Positions 22,437 to 34,869 of a stretch of 64,000 nt of DNA are shown one piece after another. Origin of the DNA: Tetrapyrgos nigripes (Eukaryota > Basidiomycota > Agaricomycetes > Agaricales > Campanellaceae); assembly GCA_013368315.1 (NCBI GenBank), contig JAACJM010000216.1:1-64000 (forward strand), given 5' to 3'. Both the position numbers and the translations under genes were made by a program. Under the pieces are notes generated by a model that ran no database searches, was not told where the DNA came from, and saw only the letters and a list, made by a program, of their open reading frames with translations. Every line of letters starts with the position of its first letter. The first letter of the stretch is position 1.

Positions 22437-24299
22437 GTAAGTGTTAGATCTACATTGCATCAAGATACTTAATTTAGTAATCTTTTCAAGTGAGGACTGA
22501 TGAAGGCATGGAAATGCTTCGTGTATTGAAGGAAAAGTTGAATCCAATTGCTAAGCCAGCAAGAAAGAAAGACACTTGTTTGGAAGGAACAAGAGTCAAG
22601 ATACTTAATGACCTTTGCAATGGGGTAACTGAGGCCAACACTACCATTGTTTGGATCTATGGCATAGCAGGAAGTGGCAAAAGTGCCATAGCAGTTTCAC
22701 TTGCCCATAAAATCAGAAAAATAGACACAAAGAAAGAAGTCAAACTGGCTTTAACATTTCATTGTGTCAAAGGACAGGAAACAAGTGACATCTGTAATTT
22801 GGTCCCAACTCTGAGCTATCATTTGGCTCAGGTTTTTCCAGAGTATGGGAAAGGTCTTCTGGAATCTCTCAATAGGGATCCCTCTTTGGATGGGACAAGC
22901 CTGTCACTTTCTGCGCAGCTGGAATTGTTTCTTGATCCATCTCTGCTTGGGAAGCTGATCAACAAATCATCAGAAAAGGTGGTGATTATAATAATTGATG
23001 GCCTAGATGAATGGGGTAGTGACTCAGACCGCTCAGAATTATTGAGGCATTTCAAAGCTCTATTCCAGTTTGCATGGCTCAAAATAGTTGTAACAAGCAG
23101 ACCAAATCCAGAAATCAGAGAGGAGCTTATGGGAGAATTCGCTATCAGAAAGATCAATCTTACAGATTACACTGATACTGCTGATGATCTGAAAAGGTTG
23201 ATCATGAGCAAACTACCATTTATCACCAATGAAAAGGTCAACAATATGCTGGCAAAAGCAAATGGACTGTTCATCTGGGTTACCACAGCTCTAACATTTA
23301 TAAGAAAGGGAGTGGATAAAGATGGAAGGCTAGAGATCATACTTGACCTGCAAACAGGCACCAAAGATGAATTGCAGCCATATGAACCCCTGTATCTCTT
23401 ATACAAGACAGTATTGACAGAGTCATTTTCCCAACCAGACAATCTTAAGTATCTTAAGGCAGTGGTGGGGGCAATTCTTGCAGTGATTGAACCTGTTTCC
23501 CAGGATACATTAAAAAACTTGCTGTGTGCAAAAGGAGTTGATGTACCAGTTAGAGTCACTGAAGATGTGATCAATCAATTATCAGCACTAGTCTATAATC
23601 GGGATGGAAAGTTATACTATCATTTGTCATTTGGAGAGTTTCTCACATCTTCGGAGAATAATTTCAATATCCATCCAGAAATTGCTCATTTTCAACTGGC
23701 TAGTGCTTGCTTAGAGATTATGAGAAAGGAGCTTAGATTTAACATCTGCCACCTGGAGACCTCTTTTCTCAAGAATAAGGCAGTGAAAGATCCAACAATA
23801 GAGGATAGGATAAATATGTATATCTCATCTGAGTTGAGATATAGCTGTTTGAGTTGGACTAAACATATAAGAGAAGTTGAAGTTGAAGGGAGAGGAAACA
23901 CAATCCTATTCAGTGTTACAGATTTTATGGGAAGCAAATGGATGGTTTTTTGGATGGAGTGTATGAGTGTAATGGGAAATTCCTTTTCTCTAAAGAAATG
24001 TCTAGATGATGTGGGAGAATGGGTAAAAACTCAAAAGGTAAGTCTGTCAAGCTACTGAAAATAGAATTTACTCAAGTTTGAAAAAGAACAAAGATCTAGA
24101 AACATTAGCAGAAGATATTCATTGGATAGTGGACACTTTTGGAAGTGTTCTGTCTGAAAGTACACCACATCTCTATCTTTCAATATTGCCAATGATGCCA
24201 CCCAGATCTACCACAGTGAAAAGCCTCACAAAATATATGGGAGAGGTTATCAAAATTGAAGGACATAGATGGATCAATCTGCCAATGACTATATCAACA

Positions 24300-26080
24300 A
24301 CAAGCAGAGTGTTAAGTGTAGCATATTCACCAGATGGAAGACATATTGTGTCAGGATCTTATGATAACACTGTAAGGATTTGGGATGTCCAAACAGGACA
24401 CCAGTTTGGAGAGCCTTTTGTTGGCCACACAGATTTTGTGCAGTCAGTAGCCTACTCACCAGATGGAAGACATGTAGTGTCAGGATCTTCTGACTACACT
24501 ATCAGAATATGGGATATCCAGACTGGCCAGCAGGTTGGAGAGTCTCTGGAAGGCCACAGAGATGGAGTTCATTCAGTAGCCTTCTCACCAGATGGCAGAC
24601 ATGTGGTATCAGGATCAAATGATAACACTGTAAGGATTTGGGATGTCCAAACAGGACAACAATTTGGAGAGCCTCTGAAAGGCCACACAAAAAGGGTGTG
24701 GTCAGTGGCGTACTCACCAGACAGCAGACATGTAGTGTCAGGATCTGCTGACTACACTATCAGAATATGGGACATCCAGACTGGCCAGCAGGTTGGAGAG
24801 CCTCTGGAAGGCCACACAGATGAAGTTAACTCAGTAGCCTTCTCACCAGATAGCAGACATGTGGGATCAGGATCAGATGATAACACTGTAAGGATTTGGG
24901 ATATGCAGACACGCCAGCAGGTTGGAGAGCCTCTCAAAGGCCACACAGAAATGGTTTGGTCAGTGGCCTTCTCACCAGATGGCAGACATGGGGTGTCAGG
25001 TTCTGATGATGAGACTATTAAAATATGGGATATACAGACTTGCCAGCAAGTGGGTGAGCCTCTGAAAGGCCACACAAAAATTGTGCGGTCAGTGGCCTTC
25101 TCACCAGATGGCAGACATGTGGTGTCAGGATCTGATGACTGCACTATCAGAATATGGGATATCCAGACTTTCCAGCAGTTTGAAGAGCCTCAGCAGCTCT
25201 CCAACCATACAGATGCCATTAGATCAGTGGCCTTCTCACCAGATGGCAGACATGTGGTGTCAGTATCTGATGACCACACTATCAGAATATGGGATATGCA
25301 GACTTGCCAGCAGGTTGGAAAGCCTCTAAAAGGGCATACAGACTGGGTCTGGTCAGTGGCCTTCTCACCAGATGGTAGACATGTAGTGTCAGGATCTGAT
25401 GACAGGACTATCAGAATATAGGATATGCAGACTTGCCAGCAGGTTGGAAAGCCTCTGGAGGGCCACAAATCTTTTGTGCTGTCAGTGGCCTTCTCATCAG
25501 ATGGCAGACATGTGGTGTCAGGATCTGCTGATGGGACTATCAGAATATGGGATATGCAGACTTGCAAGGTTGGAAAGCCTCTGGAAGGCCACCCAGATTG
25601 GGTGAGGTCAGTGGCCTTCTCACCAGATGGCAGACATGTGGTGTCAGGATCTGAGGACAGGACTATCAGAATATGGGATATGCAGACTTGCCAGCAGGTT
25701 GGAGAGCCTCTGGAAGGCCACACAGATTGGGTGACGTCAGTGGCCTTCTCACCAGATGGCAGACATGTGGTGTCAGGATCTAATGACAGGACTATCAGAA
25801 TATGGGATATGCAGACTTGCCAGCAGGTTGGAGAACCTCTGGAAGGCCACACAGATTGGGTGAGGTCAGTGGCCTTCTCACCAGATGGAAGACATGTGGT
25901 GTCAGGATCTGATGACAGGACTATCAGAATATGGGATATGCAGACTTGCCAGCAGGTTGGAGAGCCTCTGGAAGGCCACACAAATTGGGTGTGGTCAGTG
26001 GCCTTCTCACCAGATGGTAGACATGTGGTTTCAGGGTCTTGGGACAAGACAGTAAGGATCTGGAATATTGATCCTTCCAA
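24300..26080 (+). repeat. NLR1 WD40 tandem array, 14 units of about 126 nt
   Basis: Each unit encodes V-x-SVAFSPDGRHVVSGS-x-D-x-TIRIWD-(I/M)-QT. Units 9-13 are almost identical in DNA. Differences concentrate at the residue pair after GHT and the residues around the second SGS-x-D-x-T. Repeat 10 lacks one codon (QTC-KVG). Confidence 0.9.
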
Positions 26081-26621
26081 TCCAAACCTCATTCCAGCCT
26101 CAATCTCCCAGTATAATAAAAAGAATCAATCTTGCTCCATTAATCCTCAGGGTTGGTTATGTACTGCTGAACCTGAGCCAAAGTTAATTTTATGGATCCC
26201 ACCTCATCTCAGATTTGGCTTTAATGATTTGAGGCGGGTTGGCACCATTCCTGCAGATGCTAAAAACTCTGGAGTTAAAGCTGACTGGAGCAAATTTGTT
26301 TGTGGTGAAAACTGGACCTCTGTTTGGAATGATAATCCTGAGGATGAGGAATGAGTGTTCAGTACAATTGTATATATCTGCTTTTCTTTTTCTTGTTTTG
26401 TTTCTCACCTTCAACTTGATTGGTATCTCTATGCTTCCACAACTTTCATTTGATCAATTTCACACAAAAACATCAAGAATGCTGCCTTTTCTTTTGAAAA
26501 ATTTCAGCTTGGAAACCAACATCTTATATCTGCTCCCTTCATCTGTTCAGAAATTCCATTTATCAAATGAGTAAATATCACAAAATCCGTATATCCAGAA
26601 ATTCGTTGCCTATGTCTAGTT

Positions 26622-28333
26622 CAATAAGAAAAATCATATTTATAAAAAAAGTCCACATGTCTCTGAGATACTCGTACCATGGTAAGCAAGGTTTTGTTTG
26701 AGAGTTTCAAATATTCTATTGAAGTTCCTAAGCATGGACATTTATCTCGACCAAATTCTGCTGCAGCATCCGATGACTGCCATGATAGATGGATTACTCT
26801 ATTACCTTGCATTGCTACATAGATATCTTCATTGGTATCACCTAGCTAACTCTTTTGTACATACTTACATATTTCAATAGCTAATCCGACCATACAGCAT
26901 GACTTCCTCCCATCATTCTTTCCATTCCTTTTTCCGTGCCCAAAGCCATACTGGCTCCCAATGCCCCAGTTCCATGCTCGGGTCAACCAACAACTTTTTA
27001 ACTCCACCTGTCCCCACCCATCCCATTCGACAATACACACACTTTAACCTCGTCCAGGTAATCCATCCGGTAGGGACCCAAGCAAAGCGGTATCAGAATT
27101 CTCTGAAAGAGGATGTATACAGTGCCTTCTTCTCCATCTTTAGTTTCACTGAGTGTAAGTTTGGGGGTGGCGTTGATATCTGCCTGTCCCCATAGAAGGC
27201 CCAGATGAAGTTGAAGACGCAAGCAGTAATTCCTTCGCGTAGAAATCGATAGCATGGGCTCTTCCTCCTGATGTTGGAGCTTCATTGTGTTCTACGCCGA
27301 TTTCTAGTACCTCCACATTTTTTCCTTCTACCCCTGCTGCTGAAGACAATGACGAAGACAATGATTTCTTAACAAAATCCCTGTGTTCATCCAACTTGAA
27401 CACGCTGGTCCACCCCGTCTTCCTGCTTACCTCCTTGAGTGGTTGCCCATATAGTACATGTATTCGGATGTAAAGGTGTAGAAGGTGTGAGAAGGAGAGT
27501 ATCGCCACCAAGGCGGGAACAGACATGTGAATTGTTAGGCTTGAAGGTAACCGGTGTAGATGATAATTTGGCTAAATGAGGAGGAAGTAGTGTATGCGAG
27601 GGGAGATGTGTCAGGTAAAGTGAAGAGCTGGATATTAAGTAGCTGTCAAGGAAGTTGGGTGCGAAAGGACGAAGGAAGATTAGTGACCGTTTTGGAGGTA
27701 GAAAGCAACAAGTAGAATAATAAAAAGCCATGTAAAATGTGGGACGAAAGACGAAGAACAATAGACACATCCTTTGATGTGGAGGACTGAACTTGATTGA
27801 CAGGGTGGATACGCAAAATAATATATTATTATCAGCCCTATAACGCTGGGCGACAGTACGCTACATGCTACGCTTATGTCTTGCAGAAAATCCCCCCACC
27901 ATGTACGCGTTCAAGCACAGCTAGACGTGATGAGTGATTTAGCTGTCAGATCTTCCGTGTTACACAGTATGTTCTCCAGTAAAGTTGGCAAGCAAGGTAC
28001 GACATGTAGAGGAGTGATAAAATGAATGATGTATAAATATATCTGGGACTCTCGGACGATGGGACGAAAAGAAAGCGGAAGGGATGAAGGATTTAGTACT
28101 GAGGTGTTACTCACTGTGCTCAGTGACACTGTACAGCTCCTTGCCATTTCGATGTAATTTTGATTTGTCCAGGTCGATCATGCGCGTTTCTTCCTAGAGA
28201 GGGAGGAGAGTGAGTAGACTGGTTGGTTGTTGTGTGTATGGTTTGTTGAAAGGACATGAATGAAGTCCATGGATAAAGGAAGAGAGAATTCAATGGCATG
28301 TGAGCTGTAGCACTACAACGATCAGGGGGACGT
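26622..28333. repeat. Block A, copy 2 (A2)
   Basis: This starts 268 nt after the NLR1 stop and matches 1-1733 and 41659-42914. It joins D2 at about 28334, where A1 instead has the unique 1734-2360 stretch. Confidence 0.85.
26881..28181 (-). pseudogene. Gene A, copy 2 (best preserved)
   Basis: A start at 28181 reads MIDLDKSKLHRNGKELYSVT and reaches a donor GTGAGT (28109-28114). A downstream exon contains PLKEVSRKTGWTSVFKLDEH, KKSLSSSLSSAAGVEGKNVE and GRAHAIDFYAKELL (about 27526-27230). Next comes GQADINATPKLTLSETKDGE in a different frame (27285-26998 region), so an intron or frameshift lies between. The C-terminus ends HAVWSD-like with TAG at 26881-26883. Part of the C-terminal stretch is in a shifted frame here. 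I do not recognise the protein. It could still be a working gene if the frame changes are introns; I rate decay as more likely. Confidence 0.4.
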
Positions 28334-29124
28334 GTTATTTTCAGTTACCGACAGTATGGAATGCAATGTTGTTGACTGAGAGGTTGAAGAAAAGCGTACT
28401 TGGGTCTCTGCTCGCCTTCGTCTGCACAGGAGGATAAGTAGTGGTGCGAGTGGGTTTGGTGCGTCCTCAAGAGGGGTAGGAGGGGTGGTGTCCAGTGGTC
28501 TATATATGTGTGAAGTGAAGAAATACCTAAGGCTGGAACGTACGTGTTTTCTCCTTCATTTCTTCACATCTTTACACTTTTTCCCCCCCCTTTCTTTCCC
28601 CCCAGGGTGCAGTCCCTCTCTTCGTCTTATTGGCTGCTTTCTCTTTCCCTCTTGGGTTCACTATTTTGCATTTTCTCTCTTTGCTGGGCACTGGATACCG
28701 ATAACTGACTTAGTTTTTTCCCACTGTCCATTCCATCTTTCCTTCCTGTTGCGCCTACCTCGTAGCGTCCACCTCCCGATTCCCCGAACCGCATCCTGAT
28801 TCCGACTCTTCGTACTCCTACCCCCATACCCCCATACCTCATATCCCCACCTATACTCCTAACCGCATGCACACTACCATTACTATTGGAAACACAGCCC
28901 CATCCTATGAATACCGTTCTCAAACCATAGCCGTCGGGTTTGCCAGTCTGGAAGACTAGGGCTTGTTGTGTCGGCATCGCTGTCTTCCGTCGTCACAGTC
29001 AGTTCTACTGCCTAGATCTTGGCGGGTACTTCGTCTGGTCAGCTGCTATGGCTACTGCTAGAAATGCGTCTGCATCTCCATCTAGATGTGGAGGGGGGTT
29101 CTCGCTCTCTGTCGTCTGGCTCTA
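28334..29124. repeat. Block B2 leader (D2)
   Basis: This corresponds to 2360-3130 and 4020-4780. Similarity resumes after the hAT MITE at 29658. No intact frame was found. Confidence 0.7.
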
Positions 29125-29132
29125 GGTGTCCT

Positions 29133-29657
29133 CAAGGGGTCTTCAGTTGGTCTACCTGAGACCAGACCTTGGGGGGGAGGGGGGTCTGGAGAGACCTTAT
29201 GACCAAAAGGTACACCATCACATGAAGGGTGTATAGACATACTTTATGAAGCCATTTGGATCTGAAAGTGCACAAAACATACTCAGGACCCATAAAAGCC
29301 ATGTGTAATGAGCTTTCTGGCCCATAACAATGAAATCTCACCTTTAAATGGTATGTAATTCCCACAATCAGTGATATCACCACTGGTGCCACATCACAAA
29401 CATTGTCAGAAAATGATTTGCTACCTCAATATGATAGGTGTCACACAGAATATATCACTAATCCACAGCATCTGTAGGTTAGCAGAGGGCCTATGAGGTA
29501 GCCAGGAGGAAAAATTGATCTGATTTCATGATTTGTAAGCCATATTTATCTTATCACTTACCATTTTTGGGAAGGAGAGGGGGAGGGGGGGGTCAAGCTG
29601 GACCTTATGACCAAAAAGGAACATCCGGTCTGGTCATATCATTTTGGAGACCCCTTG
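29133..29657. mobile_element. hAT-type MITE, 525 bp
   Basis: It is flanked by a perfect 8-bp duplication GGTGTCCT (29125-29132 and 29658-29665). The ends are CAAGGGGTCT and its inverse AGACCCCTTG. Inside, ACCTTATGACCAAAA occurs twice in direct orientation, near both ends. There is no coding capacity. The 8-bp TSD fits hAT. The homologous stretch near 4760 lacks it. Confidence 0.85.
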
Positions 29658-29803
29658 GGTGTCCTACAGCCGCCACTACTACCAATAGAAATGCTGAGCT
29701 GACCGACAAGTGCTCCATGGAGGAATCAGAGCAGGGAGGGACAAGTTTGGGCATTGCAGGTTTCGCCTCTTACCCGGGACATCACATAGAAGGCTTCGGA
29801 AGC

Positions 29804-31690
29804 ATGGCTCCTGGATTCCGCATTGTCTACTCTGAGCGGACAAAGAAGTGTCTTTGGATGGATTTCTAGGTATTTCTTTTTTATTTCTTTTGCTTTCTCT
29901 TACCCGGGTCAAATGTCTAAAGGTTTCCTTTCTAGACTGGTACAACAACGAACACGTCCCACTTCGACTTCACTACCTCAAATCCTTCCTCTCCGGTTCA
30001 CGATACTCCGATTCTGACTCCCAAACTCCTTCATGGGTCGATTTCTACAATACAGACGACATTTCTACCTTCTCGCATGAGCCCTACACCGGTCTACGCG
30101 CAAACCGTTCTCGTGAGGCTGCATTAGTCAAGAGGCTTGAGACACTCGACAGGCGTACCTCTGAAGGTCATACAAACTCGGACGAGTCTTCTCTTCCGTC
30201 TTTATTGAAGTCAGAGAATCCAACGAAATACCTGGTGACGCATGGGATAACATGGGGTGGAGATGGAGAGGGAAAGGGTTGCGAGACTGGGCAGAAACGA
30301 GGGTGACGGGGTTAAAGAAGACGGAGGAATGGGTGAGGACGAGGACTTTCAAAGTGATTACATCACTCTCAAGATGGGGCTGGGTATCCCTGAGGGTCCT
30401 GAGGCTCAGAAGGTGTCCATAGACTTCGCGGTTCATGGTACGTTTTCGTATTTCTTCATTGCGTTCATTTTGCTTATTTAACCATTTTGCTAGAACTCCT
30501 TCCTCCAGAAGCTGCAGAGTCCTAGGCTCAGCATGTTGCTGGAAACGCGAATCTAGACTGGTACAACAAGAAACACGTCCCACTTCGACTTCACCACCTC
30601 AAATCCTTCCTCTCCGACACCCGATACTCTGCTTCCGCCTCCGAAACTCCTTCATGGGTTGCTCTATGTGACATAGACGACACAAATACCTTCTCACATG
30701 AACCCTACACTCGTCTACACGCAAATGCCAAACCGTTCTCCTCGCGAAGCTCCCCCGGTCAAGAGACTCGAGATACTTGACAGGCGTACCTGTGAAACAT
30801 ATACCAACAGAGTTGGGCGAGTCTTCTCTGGCCTCCTCATTAAGGTATGAGAATCCTGCGAGATATCTGGTGATGCACGGGATAACTTGGGATGAAGATG
30901 CAGAGAGGGAAAAGGTTGCGAGAGAGTGGGTGGAAACGAGTGTGACGGAGTTGAAGAAGACGGAAGGATGGGTGAGGACGAGGACGTTTAGAGTGATAGA
31001 TTCTCTGAAGATGGGGCTGGGTATACCTGAGGGTCCTGAAGCTCAGAAGGTGCCCATATACCTTGCGGTCCATGGTACGTCCTCGTATTTCTTCATTGGG
31101 TTCATGTTGCTTATTCGGTTTTTGTCAAGTTTTTGTTGCTAGAATTACTGACTCCGGAAGCTGCAGAATCCTACACCCAGCAGGTTGGATACTTCTACCT
31201 TTCACATGAATCCTACACTCGTCTAAGTGCAAACCGTCCCCCTCGTGAAGCTGCATTAGTCAAGAATCTCTAAAGGCTTCACAGATGTACCCGTGAAGCG
31301 CATACAAACTCGGGTGAGTCTTCTCTGGCCTCCTCGTTAAGGTTCGAGAATCCTGCGAGGTATCTGGTAATGCATGGGATAACATGGGATGGAGATGGGG
31401 AGAGTGGAAAGGTTGCGAGACGCAGAGTTGAAGAAGATGAAAGTATGGGTTAGGACGAGGACGTTTAGAGTGATAAACTCTATCAAGACAGAGCTGGGTA
31501 TCTCTGAGGGTCATGAAGCTCAGAAGGTGCCCGTTTACTTCGCAGTTCATGATACATTTTCATGTCTTCATTACGTTCATTTTGCTTATTGTTACATTTC
31601 TCCCAAAGTCCCTCAATGACAAAAGCAGATCTGTATGGCGCATATCCTACTATTGGTCAAGGGAATATCTACATAAATTCTGTGTAATTT
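29804..31690 (+). pseudogene. EthD-like multi-unit gene remnant B2
   Basis: It begins MAPGFRIVYSER and meets a TAG directly before the donor of intron 1 (GTATTTC). After the acceptor (TTTCTAG, about 29936) it reads DWYNNEHVPLRLHYLKSFLS and SWVDFYNTDDISTFSHEPYT. The end of the unit, KMGLGIPEGPEAQKVSIDFA, is in another frame. The pattern restarts after introns near 30492 (unit 2, WYNKKHVPLRLHHLKS) and 31142 (unit 3, TPEAAESYTQQ, badly deleted). Three units are thus visible, each with an N-terminal WYNNEH half and a C-terminal ITWDGDAEREKVAREWVE half. Stops and frame shifts in every unit exclude function. Confidence 0.55.
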
Positions 31691-31699
31691 GTTCGTGAC

Positions 31700-32139
31700 A
31701 ATTTTATCCGCCCATCCTTCGTCATATAGCGTTCACTTCCGTGATAAATGGCACCCCTTCCACCGAGAACAAGTGCTCTGCCATTCACTCATCATCTCTT
31801 TTGGCCTCGTAAAACAATTACATTTCTCATACAAACAAAACCCAAACGATAGTGAGTGAGGACGTATTGCTCCAAAGAAGAAAAATCAAAAAATGAAGAT
31901 ACGGAAACTGGACATACGGCGTAGGAAACATATAGGATAGGATAACCTTCGAAGTAGGATGTTGCGTTTAAATGGTCCTACTAGTAGTCATGGCTCCGGG
32001 TATAAGTACGCGTTTTGAAGACGTATGTGGTGTAGATGTATTGAGAAGTGGAGGAATCTGACTAGACAACTTCTGGCAATAGTGCTGTGAAGCAGATCAA
32101 ATCGCTGCCGGATGGTTATCGGTTTAATGTGAGGAAAGA
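31700..32139. other. Intergenic between B2 and NLR2
   Basis: This is diverged from 6427-6740 in its first half. No gene is supported. Confidence 0.4.
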
Positions 32140-32439
32140 GAGAAGTGTTTCTGCCAGTGCCAGGTTTTCTTATGTGTGAATAAATATCCGTATGACTACT
32201 GTACCAAAATCGAGAGTCGAGAGCCTCGACTGGAGACGTTGTCCAGGTTCTGTCCAAGTCAGGTGACTTTGTCAAAGAAACTCAGAAGTTTGCGAGTGAT
32301 GCAATCATTGATGCAGTTAATTGAACCAACACGAGACAAAGTTAGTCTTTCGTGCAGCCAGTCAAGACTAACTCACATGCACTGGACACTTTCCTCTGCT
32401 CGTGCTTCTGCTCACTGCTGTTGGAATCATCGTAGCATC
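32140..32439 (+). promoter_or_regulatory. NLR2 upstream region
   Basis: This is homologous to 21656-21917, with GTCCAAGTCAGGTGACTTTG retained. It is the probable promoter and 5' UTR. Confidence 0.45.
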
Positions 32440-34869
32440 ATGAGTTGCTGTGAATCCTCAGAGGATGAGAATGACCCTCAACAGGGAAACAACACCATTG
32501 GGGGGCACCACATTGGAAGTCAACTCAGAAACAATTATGCTGGTCAGAGACAAATTCAAGAAAATTCAAACACAGGAGGTATGTAAGTTCCAAAAAATGA
32601 AAACTATGGATATATGAACAACTAATTTGTGTCATTTCCCAAATAGTACAGACTGCAGTGCAATTACCTCTGTCTTTAAATTTCTTCCCACATGCATCAA
32701 ATTTCCAGGTAGAAACCATTAACAATGCTGGAGGAGATATTGTTCAGACTACTAACAATTACAATTATAGTAAGTGTTAGCTCTACATCGCATCAAGATA
32801 CTGAATTTGTTTAATCTTTTCAAGTGAGAACTGATGAAACCATTGAAATGCTTCACATATTGAAGGAAAAGCTGAACCCAATTACCAATCCAACCAGAAA
32901 GAAAGACAACTGTATGGAAGGAACAAGAGTCGAGATACTCAATGACCTTTGCAACTGGGTAATGGAAGATAAAACTACCATTGCTTGGATCTATGGAATA
33001 GCTGGGACAGGCAAAAGTGCCATAGCAGTTTCCCTTGCTTCCAAAATCAGAGACATGGGGAAGGAAGTTATACTTGGTCTGACATTTCACTGTGTACAAG
33101 GACAGGAGACTAGTGACATCTCAAATTTAGTCCCAACTATTTGCTATCATTTGGCCCAGGCAATTCCAGAATATGGGCAGAGACTTTGCCAAATCTTTGA
33201 GGACGTTTCATTGAGAGCTGATGGGATTCCACTTGCAGAGCAACTGGAGAGATTCTTGCAATCATCACTCCTGAATAGCATACAAGTTTCTGTAAAAGTT
33301 GTTATTATAGTTGATGGGCTTGATGAATGGGGAGTAAAGTCAGACCGTGCAGGCTTATTGAGTCATTTTCAGACAGTCTTCAAGCAGTTGTCATGGCTTA
33401 AACTGGTAGTAACTAGCAGACCAAACAGAGAAATTATTGACATATTTCTTCATGACCCTGCTGTTAAACAAGTAAATCTTACTGATTACATCAGTACCAA
33501 CCATGATCTGAGAAGACTTATTGTGTACAAGCTACCAGCAATATCAGAGGATAATATCAAGATCCTGCTCAAGAAAGCAAATAGCCTTTTTATCTGGATT
33601 ACTACAGCTCTTACATTTATTGAAAAAGGAATGGATATAGAAAAGAGGTTGGGGCAGATAATTGGTCTACAAGAACAGAATAGCAATGAAAATCAACCAT
33701 ATCAGGCACTGTATCTGTTATATGAGACTGTGCTGGAAGAGTCATTTTCTGATCCAGATAATCAGAAATATTTTAAAACTGTGATGAGGATGATTTTGAC
33801 AGTAACTGAACCCATCTCATTATGGATGCTGGGCAAGATGCTTGGGACATCAGAAATTGGCTTATCTCCTGGAGTAACTAGTGCTGTAATCAGCCAACTA
33901 TCAGCAGTAGTATATGATAGACATGGAAAGTTATACTATCATTTGCCATTTGGAGAATTTCTTATGACTCCAGAGAATAAATTCAGCATTCATCCAAAGA
34001 TTGCTCATTTGCAACTGGCAGGTGCTTGCTTGGAAATCATGGGAAAGGAGCTTAGATTCAATATCTGTCACTTGAACACTTCGTTTTTCAAGAATAAGGA
34101 AGTCAAGGATCCAGCAATAGAAGACAGGATAGATCTGTATATCTCACCTGAGTTGAGATATAGCTGTTCTGGTTGGACTAGACATGCAAAGGAAGCAAAA
34201 GTTGAACCTGCAGGAAACACAATCCAATTAACCATCACAGATTTTATGAGAAGTAAATGGATGATTTTGTGGTTAGAATGTATGAGTGTAATGGGGAAAT
34301 CCTTTTCTCTCAAGAGATGTCTCGAGGATATTTCAGAATGGGCAAAGATCAACAAGGTAAGACAATTGAGCTATGTACTGAAGGAAATTTTGCTAATATT
34401 TTACAAAGAACAAAGATGCAGAGACATTAGCAGAAGAACTTTATCGGATAGCAGATACTTTTGGAACTGTTTTTTTCGGAAAGTACACCACATATTTACC
34501 TATCAGTATTGCCAATGCTGTACCATTTCAATCAATTCGCGAATCCGCAGTCACAGCCTACCAAAAGCCGGGGCACGGAAAAACAACCCAAACTTGGGGC
34601 AAAAACAGCCAAAAAAAGTAAATTTCTCATGAAATTGACAAAAAATTCCCGAGTATCCAAGGTCATTGATGCCATTTCGCGAAAAAAAAGTTCACAAGAC
34701 AAAGTCACAGTCCCAAACCTGTCACAAATTGGCCAAAATGATACAGTAGAACAACTGGGATTAAATGTGGTACAAGGCTTCACAAAACATATTCAGAATG
34801 CTATCAAAATTGGAAGACATAGATGGATCAATCTGCCAGTGACTATCTCAACAACAAGCAGAGTGTTCA

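Larger units (their letters stand above)
21918..26354 (+). pseudogene. NLR1: NACHT-WD40 STAND protein with one nonsense codon
   Basis: Exons 21918-22272, 22329-22436, 22491-24037 and 24087-26354 join in phase to 1,425 residues. Exon 1 is Ser/Arg-rich. Exon 2 carries LNFFPHASNF...INNAGRDIVQTTNNY. Exon 3 has the NACHT domain, with Walker A GIAGSGKSA, Walker B VVIIIIDGLDEWG and VVTSRPNPEI, and a helical segment. Exon 4 holds 14 nearly identical 42-aa WD40 repeats (two seven-bladed propellers' worth) and a C-terminal tail. Such proteins are cytosolic sensors of non-self or incompatibility (HET-D/E-like). A TAG at 25419-25421 replaces the Trp codon in repeat 9; the frame is otherwise open to TGA 26352-26354. 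It may be a null allele, or truncated after nine blades. Confidence 0.9.

Noticed and set aside
24300..26080. Regular direct repeats resembling a CRISPR array
   Set aside because: The repeat period is 126 nt, units are coding WD40 blades, and the context is eukaryotic.
24500..26092. Long minus-strand open frames across the WD40 arrays (also 34870-35955)
   Set aside because: They are frame shadows of the 126-nt WD40 repeats, with the antisense repeat giving repetitive Ser/Cys/Pro-rich sequence. The plus-strand reading has a recognised domain.
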